Source: DASZVN01 sp035547055 (GTDB lineage Bacteria; Pseudomonadota; Alphaproteobacteria; Rhizobiales; Methylopilaceae). Taken from it: a stretch of DNA of 19,732 bases. Positions 1-7,390 of this stretch are shown one piece after another. How positions within the stretch are numbered: the first letter of the stretch is position 1; each line of letters begins with the position of its first letter. Where the stretch lies: positions 1-19,732 of the forward strand of contig DASZVN010000194.1 in NCBI GenBank assembly GCA_035547055.1. Direction: 5' to 3'. A program made the translations under genes and the position numbers. Under the pieces are notes generated by a model. The model searched no databases and had not been told where the DNA came from. It saw only the letters and a list, made by a program, of their open reading frames with translations.

Positions 1-739
1 CCGCCTCGGCGATGAAAAGCTCGGTGTCCTTGACGCCGATCGAGGTCTTGCCGCCGCTGCGGAAGATGTGGAGCAGGCGGCTCGGGAAGTCGTCGAGCGT
101 CGCCATGTTGCGGCCGGTCGAGACGTTGATGAAGTCGTTCAGCACCACCGGGTCGATGCCGACCTTCATGCCGAGCGCCTGGCCCTCGAACGCGATCACG
201 CGGCCGGCCAGCGACAAGAGGTTGTTGATCAGCTTGGCGATCTGCGCCTGGCCGGGCTCGGTGCCGAGCACGAAGACGTGCTTGGCGAAGCTCTCCAGCG
301 CCGGGCGGATGCGCGCGACCGCCGCGGCCGGCCCGGCGACGACGGTCGAGAGCGTGCCGGCATAGGCGCCCGGCGGCCCGCCGCTGACCGGCGCGTCGAC
401 CAGGGCGATACCGGTGCCGGCGAGGGCCGCTTGGAGGGCGGCCATGGTGTCGGTGCCGATGGTCGAGGTCTCGACATAGACCTTCGTTGCCTTGCCCTGG
501 GCGATCTCGGCGGCGACGGCGCGGCTGACCTTGGGTGACGGCAATGAGGCGAAAACGATCTCGGCCGCATCGGCGACGGCGCGCGGGCTTGCCGCGACCT
601 GTGCGCCTGCCTCTCGAAGCGGCGTCAGCACGGCGGCGTCGACGTCATAGACCGTGACGGCGAAGCCGGCCTGGAGCAGCCGGGTGGCCATCCCGCCGCC
701 CATTCGTCCGGTGCCGACAAAGCCGATCCGATCTGCCAT
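1..739 (-). CDS. NAD(P)-dependent 3-hydroxyisobutyrate dehydrogenase-family protein (partial)
   Basis: Beta-hydroxyacid dehydrogenase, probably cytosolic, interconverting a 3-hydroxy acid and its semialdehyde or keto form with NAD(P). The first 246 residues are visible and the C-terminus runs off the left edge; the family is usually about 290-300 residues. The Rossmann dinucleotide motif GFVGTGRMGGGMA lies at residues 6-18. The substrate-binding motif DAPVSGG is at 115-121. The catalytic lysine is K169 in GQAQIAKLINN, at the start of the all-alpha domain. The ATG at 739 is chosen because the Rossmann strand begins five residues later. It lies downstream of the lactonase gene on the same strand but is separated by 121 bases containing two palindromic repeats, so it may be read with the operon or alone. 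The family is clear; the substrate (hydroxyisobutyrate, tartronate semialdehyde or another beta-hydroxy acid) cannot be told from sequence. Confidence 0.9.
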   Translation of the reverse strand, partial: MADRIGFVGTGRMGGGMATRLLQAGFAVTVYDVDAAVLTPLREAGAQVAASPRAVADAAEIVFASLPSPKVSRAVAAEIAQGKATKVYVETSTIGTDTMAALQAALAGTGIALVDAPVSGGPPGAYAGTLSTVVAGPAAAVARIRPALESFAKHVFVLGTEPGQAQIAKLINNLLSLAGRVIAFEGQALGMKVGIDPVVLNDFINVSTGRNMATLDDFPSRLLHIFRSGGKTSIGVKDTELFIAEA

Positions 740-761
740 GGCCTCTACCTCTGCACGCCCT

Positions 762-784
762 GATGCCGGGCGTGTCCCGGCATC
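762..784. repeat. REP-like inverted repeat, left copy
   Basis: A 9-base stem (GATGCCGGG / CCCGGCATC) around a 5-base loop CGTGT, in the gap between two minus-strand genes. Its core (GATGCCGGG...CCCGGCATC) resembles the arm of the second palindrome 34 bases to the right, so the two look like a REP/BIME pair of the kind common in alphaproteobacterial intergenic DNA. It may also slow or end transcription leaving the lactonase gene; no T tract supports a standard intrinsic terminator. Confidence 0.65.
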
Positions 785-818
785 CACGATTTCCCGTATC
801 TTGCCTACGCTGCAAACT

Positions 819-848
819 CGTCATGCCCGGCCATGGCCGGGCATGACG
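819..848. repeat. REP-like perfect 30-base palindrome, right copy
   Basis: A perfect 30-base palindrome with arms CGTCATGCCCGGCCA / TGGCCGGGCATGACG, 12 bases downstream of the stop codon of the lactonase gene. CGTCATGCCCGG-type palindromes recur in many Bradyrhizobium-like genomes (family knowledge, not searched here). It pairs with the imperfect copy at 762-784 to form a BIME-like unit. Likely effects are mRNA 3'-end protection or attenuation between the lactonase and dehydrogenase genes. Confidence 0.7.
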
Positions 849-860
849 GAGAGCGTGTTC

Positions 861-1727
861 CTACCCCGCAAATTCCGGCTCGGGCAGTCCGGGGACCTCG
901 ACCTCGGCGGCGAACAGGCAGCCGGCGTAAGGCTGCGCCGCCTGCTCCTCGGGCGAGAGACCGAAGCGCATGGTCGTGATGTAGAGCGTCTTCAGGTCGG
1001 GCCCGCCGAACATCGCGCTGGTCGGCCGGCTGACCGGCAGGGCGATGGCGCCGACCCGGCGGCCGGCGGGGTCGAGCCGCACCATCTCGCCGGCGTTGAT
1101 CGCCGCCACCCAGAGATGGCCCTCGGCATCGATGGTGCAGCCGTCGGGGCGGCCGTGCGTGAATTCGGCAAGGACGCGCCGGTTCGAGACGGCGCCGCTG
1201 TCGAGGTCGAAGTCGTAGGCATAGATGCGGGCCGCGCCGGTATCGGTGTGGTACATGGTGCGGTCGTCAGGGCTGAAGGCGATGCCGTTGGAGGCCGTGA
1301 GCCCGCCCTCGATCGGCGTGAAGGTCAGGTCCGGGTCGAGGCGGAACAGATGGCCGACCGGCTCCTTGAGCTTGCGGTCCATGGTGCCGACCCAGAAGCG
1401 GCCGCGGCGATCGCAGGCGCCGTCGTTGAAGCGCTCGACCGCGAAATCGACGCCGGGCGTCTCGACCGAACGGACATCGCCGCCGTCCTTGTCCATCAGG
1501 ACGAGCTGGTTGCGATAGGCCATCACGAGGCCGCCGTCGCGGCGGAAGGCATAGCTCCCGGGGAAATGCGGCAGCTCGGTCCGGGCCACCCCGCCGGTCG
1601 TGGGATCGAGCGCGAACAGGATCTTCTGGTCGCAATCGACCCAGTGGAGCAGCTTGCGCCGTGCGTCCCACACCGGGCCTTCGCCGAGGACGGCGACCGG
1701 CTCCGCCAGCGGCCGGGCGACGCTCAT
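861..1727 (-). CDS. SMP-30/gluconolactonase/LRE family lactonase
   Basis: Predicted metal-dependent lactonase, a six-bladed beta-propeller of 288 residues, usual for the family. The metal ligands of SMP-30 proteins are visible in the right places: E16 in LGEGPVWD, N147 in SNGIAFSPDD and D195 in GRPDGCTID. R99 and N101 in ERFNDG match the substrate-side residues of the family. The ATG at 1727 overlaps the stop of the upstream DUF35 gene (ATGA), so the two are translationally coupled. No signal peptide is visible, so it should act in the cytosol. In this operon it could open a lactone formed when a hydroxy acid cyclises, or hydrolyse a sugar-type lactone. The family also contains esterases and regulatory calcium-binding members, so the substrate is open. 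Confidence 0.9.
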   Translation of the reverse strand: MSVARPLAEPVAVLGEGPVWDARRKLLHWVDCDQKILFALDPTTGGVARTELPHFPGSYAFRRDGGLVMAYRNQLVLMDKDGGDVRSVETPGVDFAVERFNDGACDRRGRFWVGTMDRKLKEPVGHLFRLDPDLTFTPIEGGLTASNGIAFSPDDRTMYHTDTGAARIYAYDFDLDSGAVSNRRVLAEFTHGRPDGCTIDAEGHLWVAAINAGEMVRLDPAGRRVGAIALPVSRPTSAMFGGPDLKTLYITTMRFGLSPEEQAAQPYAGCLFAAEVEVPGLPEPEFAG

Positions 1728-2131
1728 CGCGCCGCCTCGACGGCGAGGCGGAACCGCGGCAGGGCATAGCCGTCGGGGTGGGTGCCATAGATCAGCTCGA
1801 CCGGGGCATCGACCCGGAGCGCTGCGGCGTCGACCGCATCGACATTGGCGATGAAGATCGGCCCTTCCTCCAACTCGACCGCGACACAGGTCGTCGGCGC
1901 CGGATAGGCCGGCAGATACTGGCGATGGAACGTCGTCCACGACAGCACGCGGCCCCGCCCCGAGACCGCCTCCCAGGTCGCCTCGGTCGAGAGACAGGCC
2001 GGGCAGCACGGGCCGGGAGGATAGCGGAAGCGGCCGCACCCGGCGCAGCGCTGCAGCTTGAGCGCGCCTTCGGACGCGCTCTGCCACATCGGCTCGTCGT
2101 AGGGCGAATAGAGGCGGGGGCCCTCAGCCAT
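1724..2131 (-). CDS. DUF35 zinc-ribbon/OB-fold protein, partner of the adjacent thiolase-like protein
   Basis: 135-residue acyl-CoA-associated protein. An N-terminal helix (about residues 8-24) precedes a rubredoxin-like zinc ribbon with C29, C32, C43 and C46 (QRCAGCGR, then CPAC). An OB-fold follows, from about residue 58 (VLSWTTFHRQYLP). DUF35 proteins bind thiolase-superfamily partners and form part of the CoA tunnel, as in ChsH2-DUF35 with the steroid retro-aldolase Ltp2 or BbsA with BbsB. Its start overlaps the stop of the thiolase-like gene by one base (TGATG), supporting co-translation of a complex. It is the only one of the three DUF35-type proteins here that keeps all four zinc ligands. 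Confidence 0.9.
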   Translation of the reverse strand: MAEGPRLYSPYDEPMWQSASEGALKLQRCAGCGRFRYPPGPCCPACLSTEATWEAVSGRGRVLSWTTFHRQYLPAYPAPTTCVAVELEEGPIFIANVDAVDAAALRVDAPVELIYGTHPDGYALPRFRLAVEAAR

Positions 2132-3306
2132 CACGCACCCTCCCGGCCGTAGATCAGCGAGAAGACGTTGCCGCCGACGTCGGAGACGTACTGGACGTGG
2201 CGGCAGCGCTCGTATTGCGGGCCGGCGGATTCGCCGCGGAGGCGGCGCACCGCTTCGAGCTGATGGCCCCAGCCCTGCATGTAGCTCTCCGAAAGGTGGC
2301 CGCCGTGGCTGTTGACCGGCAGCCTCCCGCCCGGGCCGATCCCGGTCTCGCGGATGAAGCGGCCGGCCTCGCCGATGCCGCAGAAGCCGAAACCCTCCAG
2401 CGCGAACGGCACGTGGCAACTGAAGCTGTCGTAGATCAGGACGCCGTCCATGTCCTTCGGGCCGAGCCCGGCCATGGCGTAGACCTGCTCGGCGCAGAGC
2501 TTCTGGCCGGGGCGGTAGAAGTCGATCAGGCGCGGCTTCAGACTGGTCGCGTCCTCGTTCATGTCGGCGCGGCCGACGGCGCGGATCGGTACCGCGCGGT
2601 CCGCCGCGATGCGCTTCGCACGCCCGGCCTCCGCGATGACGAGCGCAACGCCGCCGTCGTTGATCATGCAGTAGTCGTAAAGCCGCAGCGGGTCGGCGAT
2701 GAACTCGGCGCCGAGATAGTCCTCGAGCGTGATTGCCTTCCGCATCACCGCCGCGGGATTGCCGACCGCCCAGGCGCGCTCGGCGACCGCCACCTGGCCG
2801 AGATCGGCCGAGGTCGCGCCGGTCAGCTCCATGTAGCGGCGCTGCATCAGCGCGTAGAGCGCGCCCTGCGAGGTCAGGCCCCAGGGCGCGTGGTAGACGT
2901 AGGAGAGCGCGAACTCGCCGCCCATCGCCTGCGGCCCGCCATACTGCACCTTGGCCGAGCGCTGGTCGTTGCCGTAGACCAGCGCCACCACCTCGGCCAT
3001 GCCGGTGGCGATCGCCATCGTTGCCTGCACGACGGCTTCGACGGCGCCGCCGGTGCCGCCCCAGCGCGGGCTGATGCCGTAGAGCTCGCCGGCGCGCTCA
3101 TAGGCCATGTGGCCGACGATCAGGCCGTCGACGTCGGCGGCCTTGAGACCCGCATCGTCGAGCGCGCGCTTCAGCGCGACTGCGCCGTAGCCATAGGAGT
3201 CGAACGGCTTTTCGCCGCGGCGAACCCGGCCGTAGTCCTCGGGCCAGTCGGTATGGCCGATGCCGACGACCGACGCGGCGCCAGCGAGGGCGTTCGCCCG
3301 GCTCAC
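2131..3306 (-). CDS. Thiolase-superfamily protein, probable Ltp2-type CoA-ester retro-aldolase
   Basis: 391 residues, SCP-x/lipid-transfer type thiolase fold. The nucleophilic cysteine of thiolases (in a Cys-Ala/Gly-Ser-Gly turn) is replaced by a glycine-rich turn at residues 83-87 (GGTGG). The two thiolase histidines (in HDCF and GHP) correspond to Y292 (IYDSF) and Y342 (SESYMQG). The same pattern of paired tyrosines in a cysteine-less active site is known for Ltp2, which cleaves beta-hydroxyacyl-CoA by a retro-aldol reaction with a DUF35 partner. I therefore favour an aldolase over a thiolase. The start is GTG at 3306, chosen because it gives a GTGA overlap with the upstream CoA-transferase stop and the fold begins a few residues later (ASVVGIGHTDW). 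Annotation pipelines will probably call it acetyl-CoA acetyltransferase, which the active site does not support. Confidence 0.85.
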   Translation of the reverse strand: MSRANALAGAASVVGIGHTDWPEDYGRVRRGEKPFDSYGYGAVALKRALDDAGLKAADVDGLIVGHMAYERAGELYGISPRWGGTGGAVEAVVQATMAIATGMAEVVALVYGNDQRSAKVQYGGPQAMGGEFALSYVYHAPWGLTSQGALYALMQRRYMELTGATSADLGQVAVAERAWAVGNPAAVMRKAITLEDYLGAEFIADPLRLYDYCMINDGGVALVIAEAGRAKRIAADRAVPIRAVGRADMNEDATSLKPRLIDFYRPGQKLCAEQVYAMAGLGPKDMDGVLIYDSFSCHVPFALEGFGFCGIGEAGRFIRETGIGPGGRLPVNSHGGHLSESYMQGWGHQLEAVRRLRGESAGPQYERCRHVQYVSDVGGNVFSLIYGREGA

Positions 3307-4535
3307 TTGAAGACGCCCGCTTCGGCCATGCGCGAAAAATCCTCGTCGGCGACGCCGAGCATGCCCTTGAACACCTCGGCATTGTGCTCGCCGAGGAGCG
3401 GCGCCGCGCGGCGCGGACGGCTCGGCGTGTTCGACAGGCGATAGGGCGCGTTGTTGTAGACGGTCGGCCCCATCTCGGCGTGCTCGAGGGTGACGAGATG
3501 GCCGCGATGGGCGATCTGCGGATCGCGCGTGACGAGGTGGCGGGCGTTCTGCACGACGCCAGCGGGCACGCCGGCCGCCTGCAGCGCTTCCATCAGCATG
3601 AAGGCGTCCTTGTCCTTGGTCCAGGCCGCGACCGCGCGGTTCAGCTCGGCGCTTGCCGCGAGCCGGCCGGCGTGGCCCGCGAAGCGGCGCTCGCCCGCCC
3701 AACCTTCGCCGGCGGCCACCTCGGCCAGCCCGCTCCATTGCCGATCGTCCGCCACCGAGATCGTCAGCCATTCGCCGTCGGCGCACGCGAACACGCCATA
3801 GGGCGCCTTGGTACGGCTGGTGTTGCCCTCCGGCACCGGGTTGGTGCGGTTCAGGCTGTAGGCGAGAATGTCGGGGCCGAGGAGGTTGGTCGTCGATTCG
3901 AGCTGCGAGACCTCGATGTACTGGCCGCGCCCGGTGCGCTTGCGGTGGACCAGCGCGGCCATGATCGCGACCAACGCGTGGCCGGGATTGACCGAATGGT
4001 CGGGGAAGTTGGTGCCCGGTCCCACCACGGTGCCGTCGTCATACGCAGTCATGCCGAAGATGCCGGCGAGCACGTTCAGCGTATGGCCGACGCCCGAATA
4101 GTTGGCCTGCGGCCCGCCGGTGCCCTGCAGCGGCATCGAGACATAGATGATGTCGGGGCGGAGCTCGGCCATGTCCTGGTAGCCGAGGCCGGCGCGCTCC
4201 AGCGTGCCGGCACGGAAGTTGTTGACCGCAAGGTCGCAGCTCGGCACCAGCTTCTTCACCAGCGCGACCGCTTCGGGCGTCTTGAGGTTCAGCGTGACGC
4301 CGGTCTTGCTGGAATTGCGGTTGGCAAAATAGGCGCTGCGGTTGATGCCCTTGGTCTTGCCGGCATAAGGCGCCATCGTGCGCGGAAAGTCGTAGTGGGT
4401 CGAGGTCTCGACCTTGATGACCTCGGCGCCGAAATCGGCCAGCGCCTTGGTCGCGAACGGCCCGGCGCCGCCCCAGGAAAAGTCGAGCACACGGATGCCC
4501 TGCATCGGCAGGCGCTTCGTCCCAGGCGCATTCAT
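3303..4535 (-). CDS. Family III CoA-transferase (CaiB/BaiF), Asp-containing member of the pair
   Basis: 410-residue CoA-transferase that should move CoA between carboxylic acids through an aspartyl-CoA mixed anhydride. The N-terminal motif GIRVLDFSWGGAGPFATKALADFGAEVIKVE (residues 13-43) is the nucleotide/CoA-binding start of the family. The likely catalytic aspartate is D179 in NFPDHSVNPGHAL, followed by HRKRTGRGQYIEVSQLE. The PDHxxNPxHA form is a recurring subtype. The ATG at 4535 overlaps the stop of the preceding CoA-transferase gene (ATGA), so the two subunits are probably made together as a heteromer, as for BbsEF of benzylsuccinate degradation. The substrate is unknown; the donor could be succinyl-CoA or a pathway product. 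Confidence 0.92.
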   Translation of the reverse strand: MNAPGTKRLPMQGIRVLDFSWGGAGPFATKALADFGAEVIKVETSTHYDFPRTMAPYAGKTKGINRSAYFANRNSSKTGVTLNLKTPEAVALVKKLVPSCDLAVNNFRAGTLERAGLGYQDMAELRPDIIYVSMPLQGTGGPQANYSGVGHTLNVLAGIFGMTAYDDGTVVGPGTNFPDHSVNPGHALVAIMAALVHRKRTGRGQYIEVSQLESTTNLLGPDILAYSLNRTNPVPEGNTSRTKAPYGVFACADGEWLTISVADDRQWSGLAEVAAGEGWAGERRFAGHAGRLAASAELNRAVAAWTKDKDAFMLMEALQAAGVPAGVVQNARHLVTRDPQIAHRGHLVTLEHAEMGPTVYNNAPYRLSNTPSRPRRAAPLLGEHNAEVFKGMLGVADEDFSRMAEAGVFK

Positions 4536-5737
4536 GCGGCGCTCTCCTTCTCGGCGCGGGCTGCGAGCGTGCCCAGCACCTTGGCGTCGTCGGCGCCGGC
4601 CTTGGCAACCCTGACCGGCGCGCGGCGCGGCGTCTCCGACATGCGGATCGGCGGCCCGGGCCAGGTGGCGACGCGCTCGCCCCAGGCCTGGTCCTGGAAC
4701 CAGTTCAGGAACTTAAGCTGGGCGTTGTCGAACAGGTCGCCGACCTGGTTCATCGGCGCCGACAGGATGCGGTGCTGCTGCGTCAGGTCGTAGACCTGGT
4801 TCTTGGTCTTGGTCGCGGTGAAGCGGGCGACGATGTCGTTGGCGATGGTGCGCGCCTCGACCGTCTTGCGCCATGCGTGATCGACCCATTTCGGGTCGAG
4901 CAGGCCGTCGGCGCCGGGCGTGCCCTCGGCGACCATCAAGGCCACGAGGTTGTGCCAGCTCGACGAGATCATCGACAGGCCGGCCATCAGGAAGACCTCG
5001 CCGTCGAGGCACTGGAAGACGCCGGCGCCCGGCTCCTCGCGCCCGCGGGTGCGTCCGCGGACATGGTCCTCGGCGGTGTAGTACTGGATCGCGTTCTCCA
5101 GCGTATGGGCGACGCATTCCTGGACCGAGACGTCGACGTGCTGGCCCTCGCCGGTCATGAGCGCGTGCCAGTACGCCATCAGCGTGCCCGAAGCGGCATG
5201 CAGGCCGGCGATGAAGCAGGTCTGCTCGCCGTAGAGGCGGAGCGGCTCGCGGTCGGGCAGGCCGGACAGCGTCATCAGCCCGCCCATCGCCTGGATGATG
5301 AGGTCGTCGGCCTGCCACTCGGCATAAGGGCCGGTCGAGCCGAACGGCGTGACGGAGGTCCACACCAAGGCGGGGTGCCCGCCGGCCAGCGCCCGGTAGC
5401 CGATGCCCTGCCGGTCGAGCGATCCCGGCGCGCGGCTCTCGATGACGACGTCGGCGCTGTCGACCAGGCGGCGGAACAGGTCGCGGCCTTCCGCGGTGTC
5501 GAGATCGAGCGTCACCGAGCGCTTGTTCACGTTCATGAAGGCGTGGAACAGGCTGTCGCCGGTCGCCGTATCGAGAGGCGGCTGACGGCGCATGGGATCG
5601 CCCTCCGGCGGCTCGACCCGGATGACCTCGCCACCGAGATCGACGAGGATCTTGGTGGCATAGACACAGCTCGCGTCGGTCAGGTCGACGATGCGAATGC
5701 CGTCGAGGGCTCCGAGCGTCAGCGGCGCCTCAGTCAT
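4532..5737 (-). CDS. Family III CoA-transferase homologue with Cys at the catalytic Asp position
   Basis: 401 residues, same CaiB/BaiF fold as its neighbour, with LDGIRIVDLTDASCVYATKILVDLGGEVIRVE at residues 11-42 and the family motif TGEGQHVDVS. Counting back 22 residues from that GxGQ glycine, where the family has its aspartate, gives C174 (QTCFIAGLHA). The catalytic residue therefore appears to be lost or exchanged. It is probably the non-catalytic or altered subunit of a heterodimer with the adjacent gene. The ATG at 5737 is chosen over an upstream in-frame start at 5809 because the latter would overlap the preceding gene by 65 bases. It also has an AAGGA ribosome site about a dozen bases upstream. 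The gap to the preceding gene is seven bases. Confidence 0.88.
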   Translation of the reverse strand: MTEAPLTLGALDGIRIVDLTDASCVYATKILVDLGGEVIRVEPPEGDPMRRQPPLDTATGDSLFHAFMNVNKRSVTLDLDTAEGRDLFRRLVDSADVVIESRAPGSLDRQGIGYRALAGGHPALVWTSVTPFGSTGPYAEWQADDLIIQAMGGLMTLSGLPDREPLRLYGEQTCFIAGLHAASGTLMAYWHALMTGEGQHVDVSVQECVAHTLENAIQYYTAEDHVRGRTRGREEPGAGVFQCLDGEVFLMAGLSMISSSWHNLVALMVAEGTPGADGLLDPKWVDHAWRKTVEARTIANDIVARFTATKTKNQVYDLTQQHRILSAPMNQVGDLFDNAQLKFLNWFQDQAWGERVATWPGPPIRMSETPRRAPVRVAKAGADDAKVLGTLAARAEKESAA

Positions 5738-5744
5738 CGCGGTG

Positions 5745-6227
5745 TCATCCTTCGAGCTGGTACCAGAAATCGCCCCAGCCGCCGGCGGGATCGTCGGCGA
5801 ACACGGCACGGCAGCGCGCGCCGATCAAGGGCAGGGGATTTTCCATTTCGACGGCCGGTCCTTTGAGACGGCCGGCGGCCGCGCTGTCGGCACCGTCGAG
5901 CTGCACGAACACCACCATCAGCGGCGGCCCGTCCTTGCGGCCCGGCACCCGCGTCAGGGTGCGGATCACGCCGCCCGGACCGACCGGCACCAGTTCCGAC
6001 AGCGGCGTGAAGCTTTCCTCCGCGAAGCTGCGCGGCGGGAACAGCACGCGGCCGTTCGAGGGGTCGCGCACGCCGACGAGGCGCTTCTCCTTCAGCGCGG
6101 CGAAGAACGGCGCCTGGAGCGGGTCGCGGCGATAGGACTGGTGCAGCGACCAGCCGGCATCGACGAAGACGAAGTCCTCGGCCGGCGGCGCTTTGGCGGC
6201 AGGAGCCTTGGTCGGGGCGTCGCTCAT
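5745..6227 (-). CDS. DUF35-like OB-fold protein with a degenerate zinc ribbon
   Basis: 160 residues. A low-complexity Ala/Pro-rich N-terminus (residues 4-16) precedes a DUF35-type helix (FFAALKEKRLVG). Next comes a segment aligning with a zinc ribbon (VRDPSNGRVLFPPRSFAEES). The four cysteine positions of the C-x2-C-x10-C-x2-C pattern are D55, N58, A69 and S72, so no zinc site remains although the FPPR core is kept. An OB-fold follows (about 76-160), ending in GDFWYQLEG. The start overlaps the stop of the upstream thiolase-like gene (ATGA), which marks that protein as its partner. It resembles the other degenerate DUF35 protein at 8376-8792, sharing a DFW C-terminus. The role is inferred as a structural or acyl-CoA-gating subunit; no activity is claimed. 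Confidence 0.78.
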   Translation of the reverse strand: MSDAPTKAPAAKAPPAEDFVFVDAGWSLHQSYRRDPLQAPFFAALKEKRLVGVRDPSNGRVLFPPRSFAEESFTPLSELVPVGPGGVIRTLTRVPGRKDGPPLMVVFVQLDGADSAAAGRLKGPAVEMENPLPLIGARCRAVFADDPAGGWGDFWYQLEG

Positions 6228-7390
6228 GCCGCGAGCACCGCCACGTCATGGAGCTGGAACAGCCCGCCGATGGCGGAGACCGCCGCGCGGCGCGGCGTGC
6301 GCGTGACCTGCCGGGCGCCGGCGGTGCCGCGAAGCTGGAGCGTCGCCTCGATCACCCGGATCAGGCCGGTCGCGCTGATCGGTGAGCCGCAAGTGGCACC
6401 GCCCGAGGCGTTCACCGGCAGGCGCGAATCGCGATGGAACTCCCCATTCGCAATCATCTGCGCGGCACAGTCCTGGCCGGCGAGGCCGAGCCCTTCGATA
6501 CTGAGCAGCTCGATGATGCCGAATGAGGCATAGACCTCGGCAAGGTCGATTCCGGCGACGGGATCGCCGACGCCCGCCTGGGCATAGGCGCGCTTCGCCG
6601 CCGCCGCGAGGTCGGAGGCGTCGAGATAGCTCTCGTCGACGCCCGGCACCATGCGCGCGCCCGAGACGCCGTGGTTGGCGTAGCTGCCGAAGCCGGTCGC
6701 GGCGACCTGGCCATCGCTCGGCGGTCCCACCAGAACCGCCGCCGCGCCGCTGGTGCGCGGCGAGGCGTCGGCGCGCTTGATCGGCCAGGAAAGCACCGGC
6801 GAGGACAACACCTCGTCCACGGTGATCGCCTGGCGGAGCTGGGCGTATTCGTTCAGCGCGCCGTTGGCGCGGTTCTTGACGATGACGCCCGCCATGACGC
6901 GCTCGTCGATGCCGTTCCGCGCCATGTAGGCCGCCATCTGGAAGGCATGGGCGGTCGCGGCGCTGCCGGGGTAATGGCGCTCGGCGAAGGGATTGGCGAA
7001 GGTCTGGATGGCGCCGATGAGGTCGGGCGCCTCGTCGGCGAGGTCGGCGGCGACGACCAGCACCCGCTTCGCCCGCCCGGCCGCGACATGGGCGCAGGCG
7101 AGGCGGAAGGCGACGAGGCCGGACGAGGCCAGCGTATGCACGCGTCCGAGGAAATGCGAGGCGCCGGGCAGGCCGGCCAGCGCCCAGTATTGCGGCTCGT
7201 CGATACCGAGCGTCGAGGTCGGCGCCATCGCCAGGATCAGGCCGTCGACGTCTTTCGCGTCGACCCCGGCATCGGCCAGCGCGCCATGGGCGACGCGGCC
7301 GAGGAGGTCGGCATAGGTCGCGTCGGACAGGCGGGTCCGCATCGGCACCTGAGCCACGCCGAGCACGGCCGCGATCCGCTCGCCGCTCAT
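6224..7390 (-). CDS. Thiolase-superfamily protein lacking the canonical catalytic residues
   Basis: 388 residues, full thiolase fold of the SCP-x/lipid-transfer type. The usual Cys-Ala-Ser-Gly nucleophile turn reads A88-S-S-G. The HDCF histidine is Y287 (AEVYASF) and the GHP histidine is S336 (ATCGSPISATG). The C-terminal features LRGTAGARQV and SAIGG are otherwise very thiolase-like. Ordinary Claisen chemistry by this subunit is therefore unlikely. Its ATG at 7390 overlaps the stop of another thiolase-like gene (ATGA), and its stop overlaps the start of a DUF35-like gene, so a heteromeric complex of two thiolase-like and two DUF35-like chains is a reasonable model. It could retain aldolase-type chemistry through Y287 or be purely structural. 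Confidence 0.88.
   Translation of the reverse strand: MSGERIAAVLGVAQVPMRTRLSDATYADLLGRVAHGALADAGVDAKDVDGLILAMAPTSTLGIDEPQYWALAGLPGASHFLGRVHTLASSGLVAFRLACAHVAAGRAKRVLVVAADLADEAPDLIGAIQTFANPFAERHYPGSAATAHAFQMAAYMARNGIDERVMAGVIVKNRANGALNEYAQLRQAITVDEVLSSPVLSWPIKRADASPRTSGAAAVLVGPPSDGQVAATGFGSYANHGVSGARMVPGVDESYLDASDLAAAAKRAYAQAGVGDPVAGIDLAEVYASFGIIELLSIEGLGLAGQDCAAQMIANGEFHRDSRLPVNASGGATCGSPISATGLIRVIEATLQLRGTAGARQVTRTPRRAAVSAIGGLFQLHDVAVLAA

Noticed and set aside
2197..3444. Long plus-strand open frames opposite the catabolic operon (for example 415 codons here, and others at 3384-4793 and 6671-7756)
   Set aside because: They lie opposite genes with conserved active-site motifs, have low-complexity products and no plausible ribosome sites.
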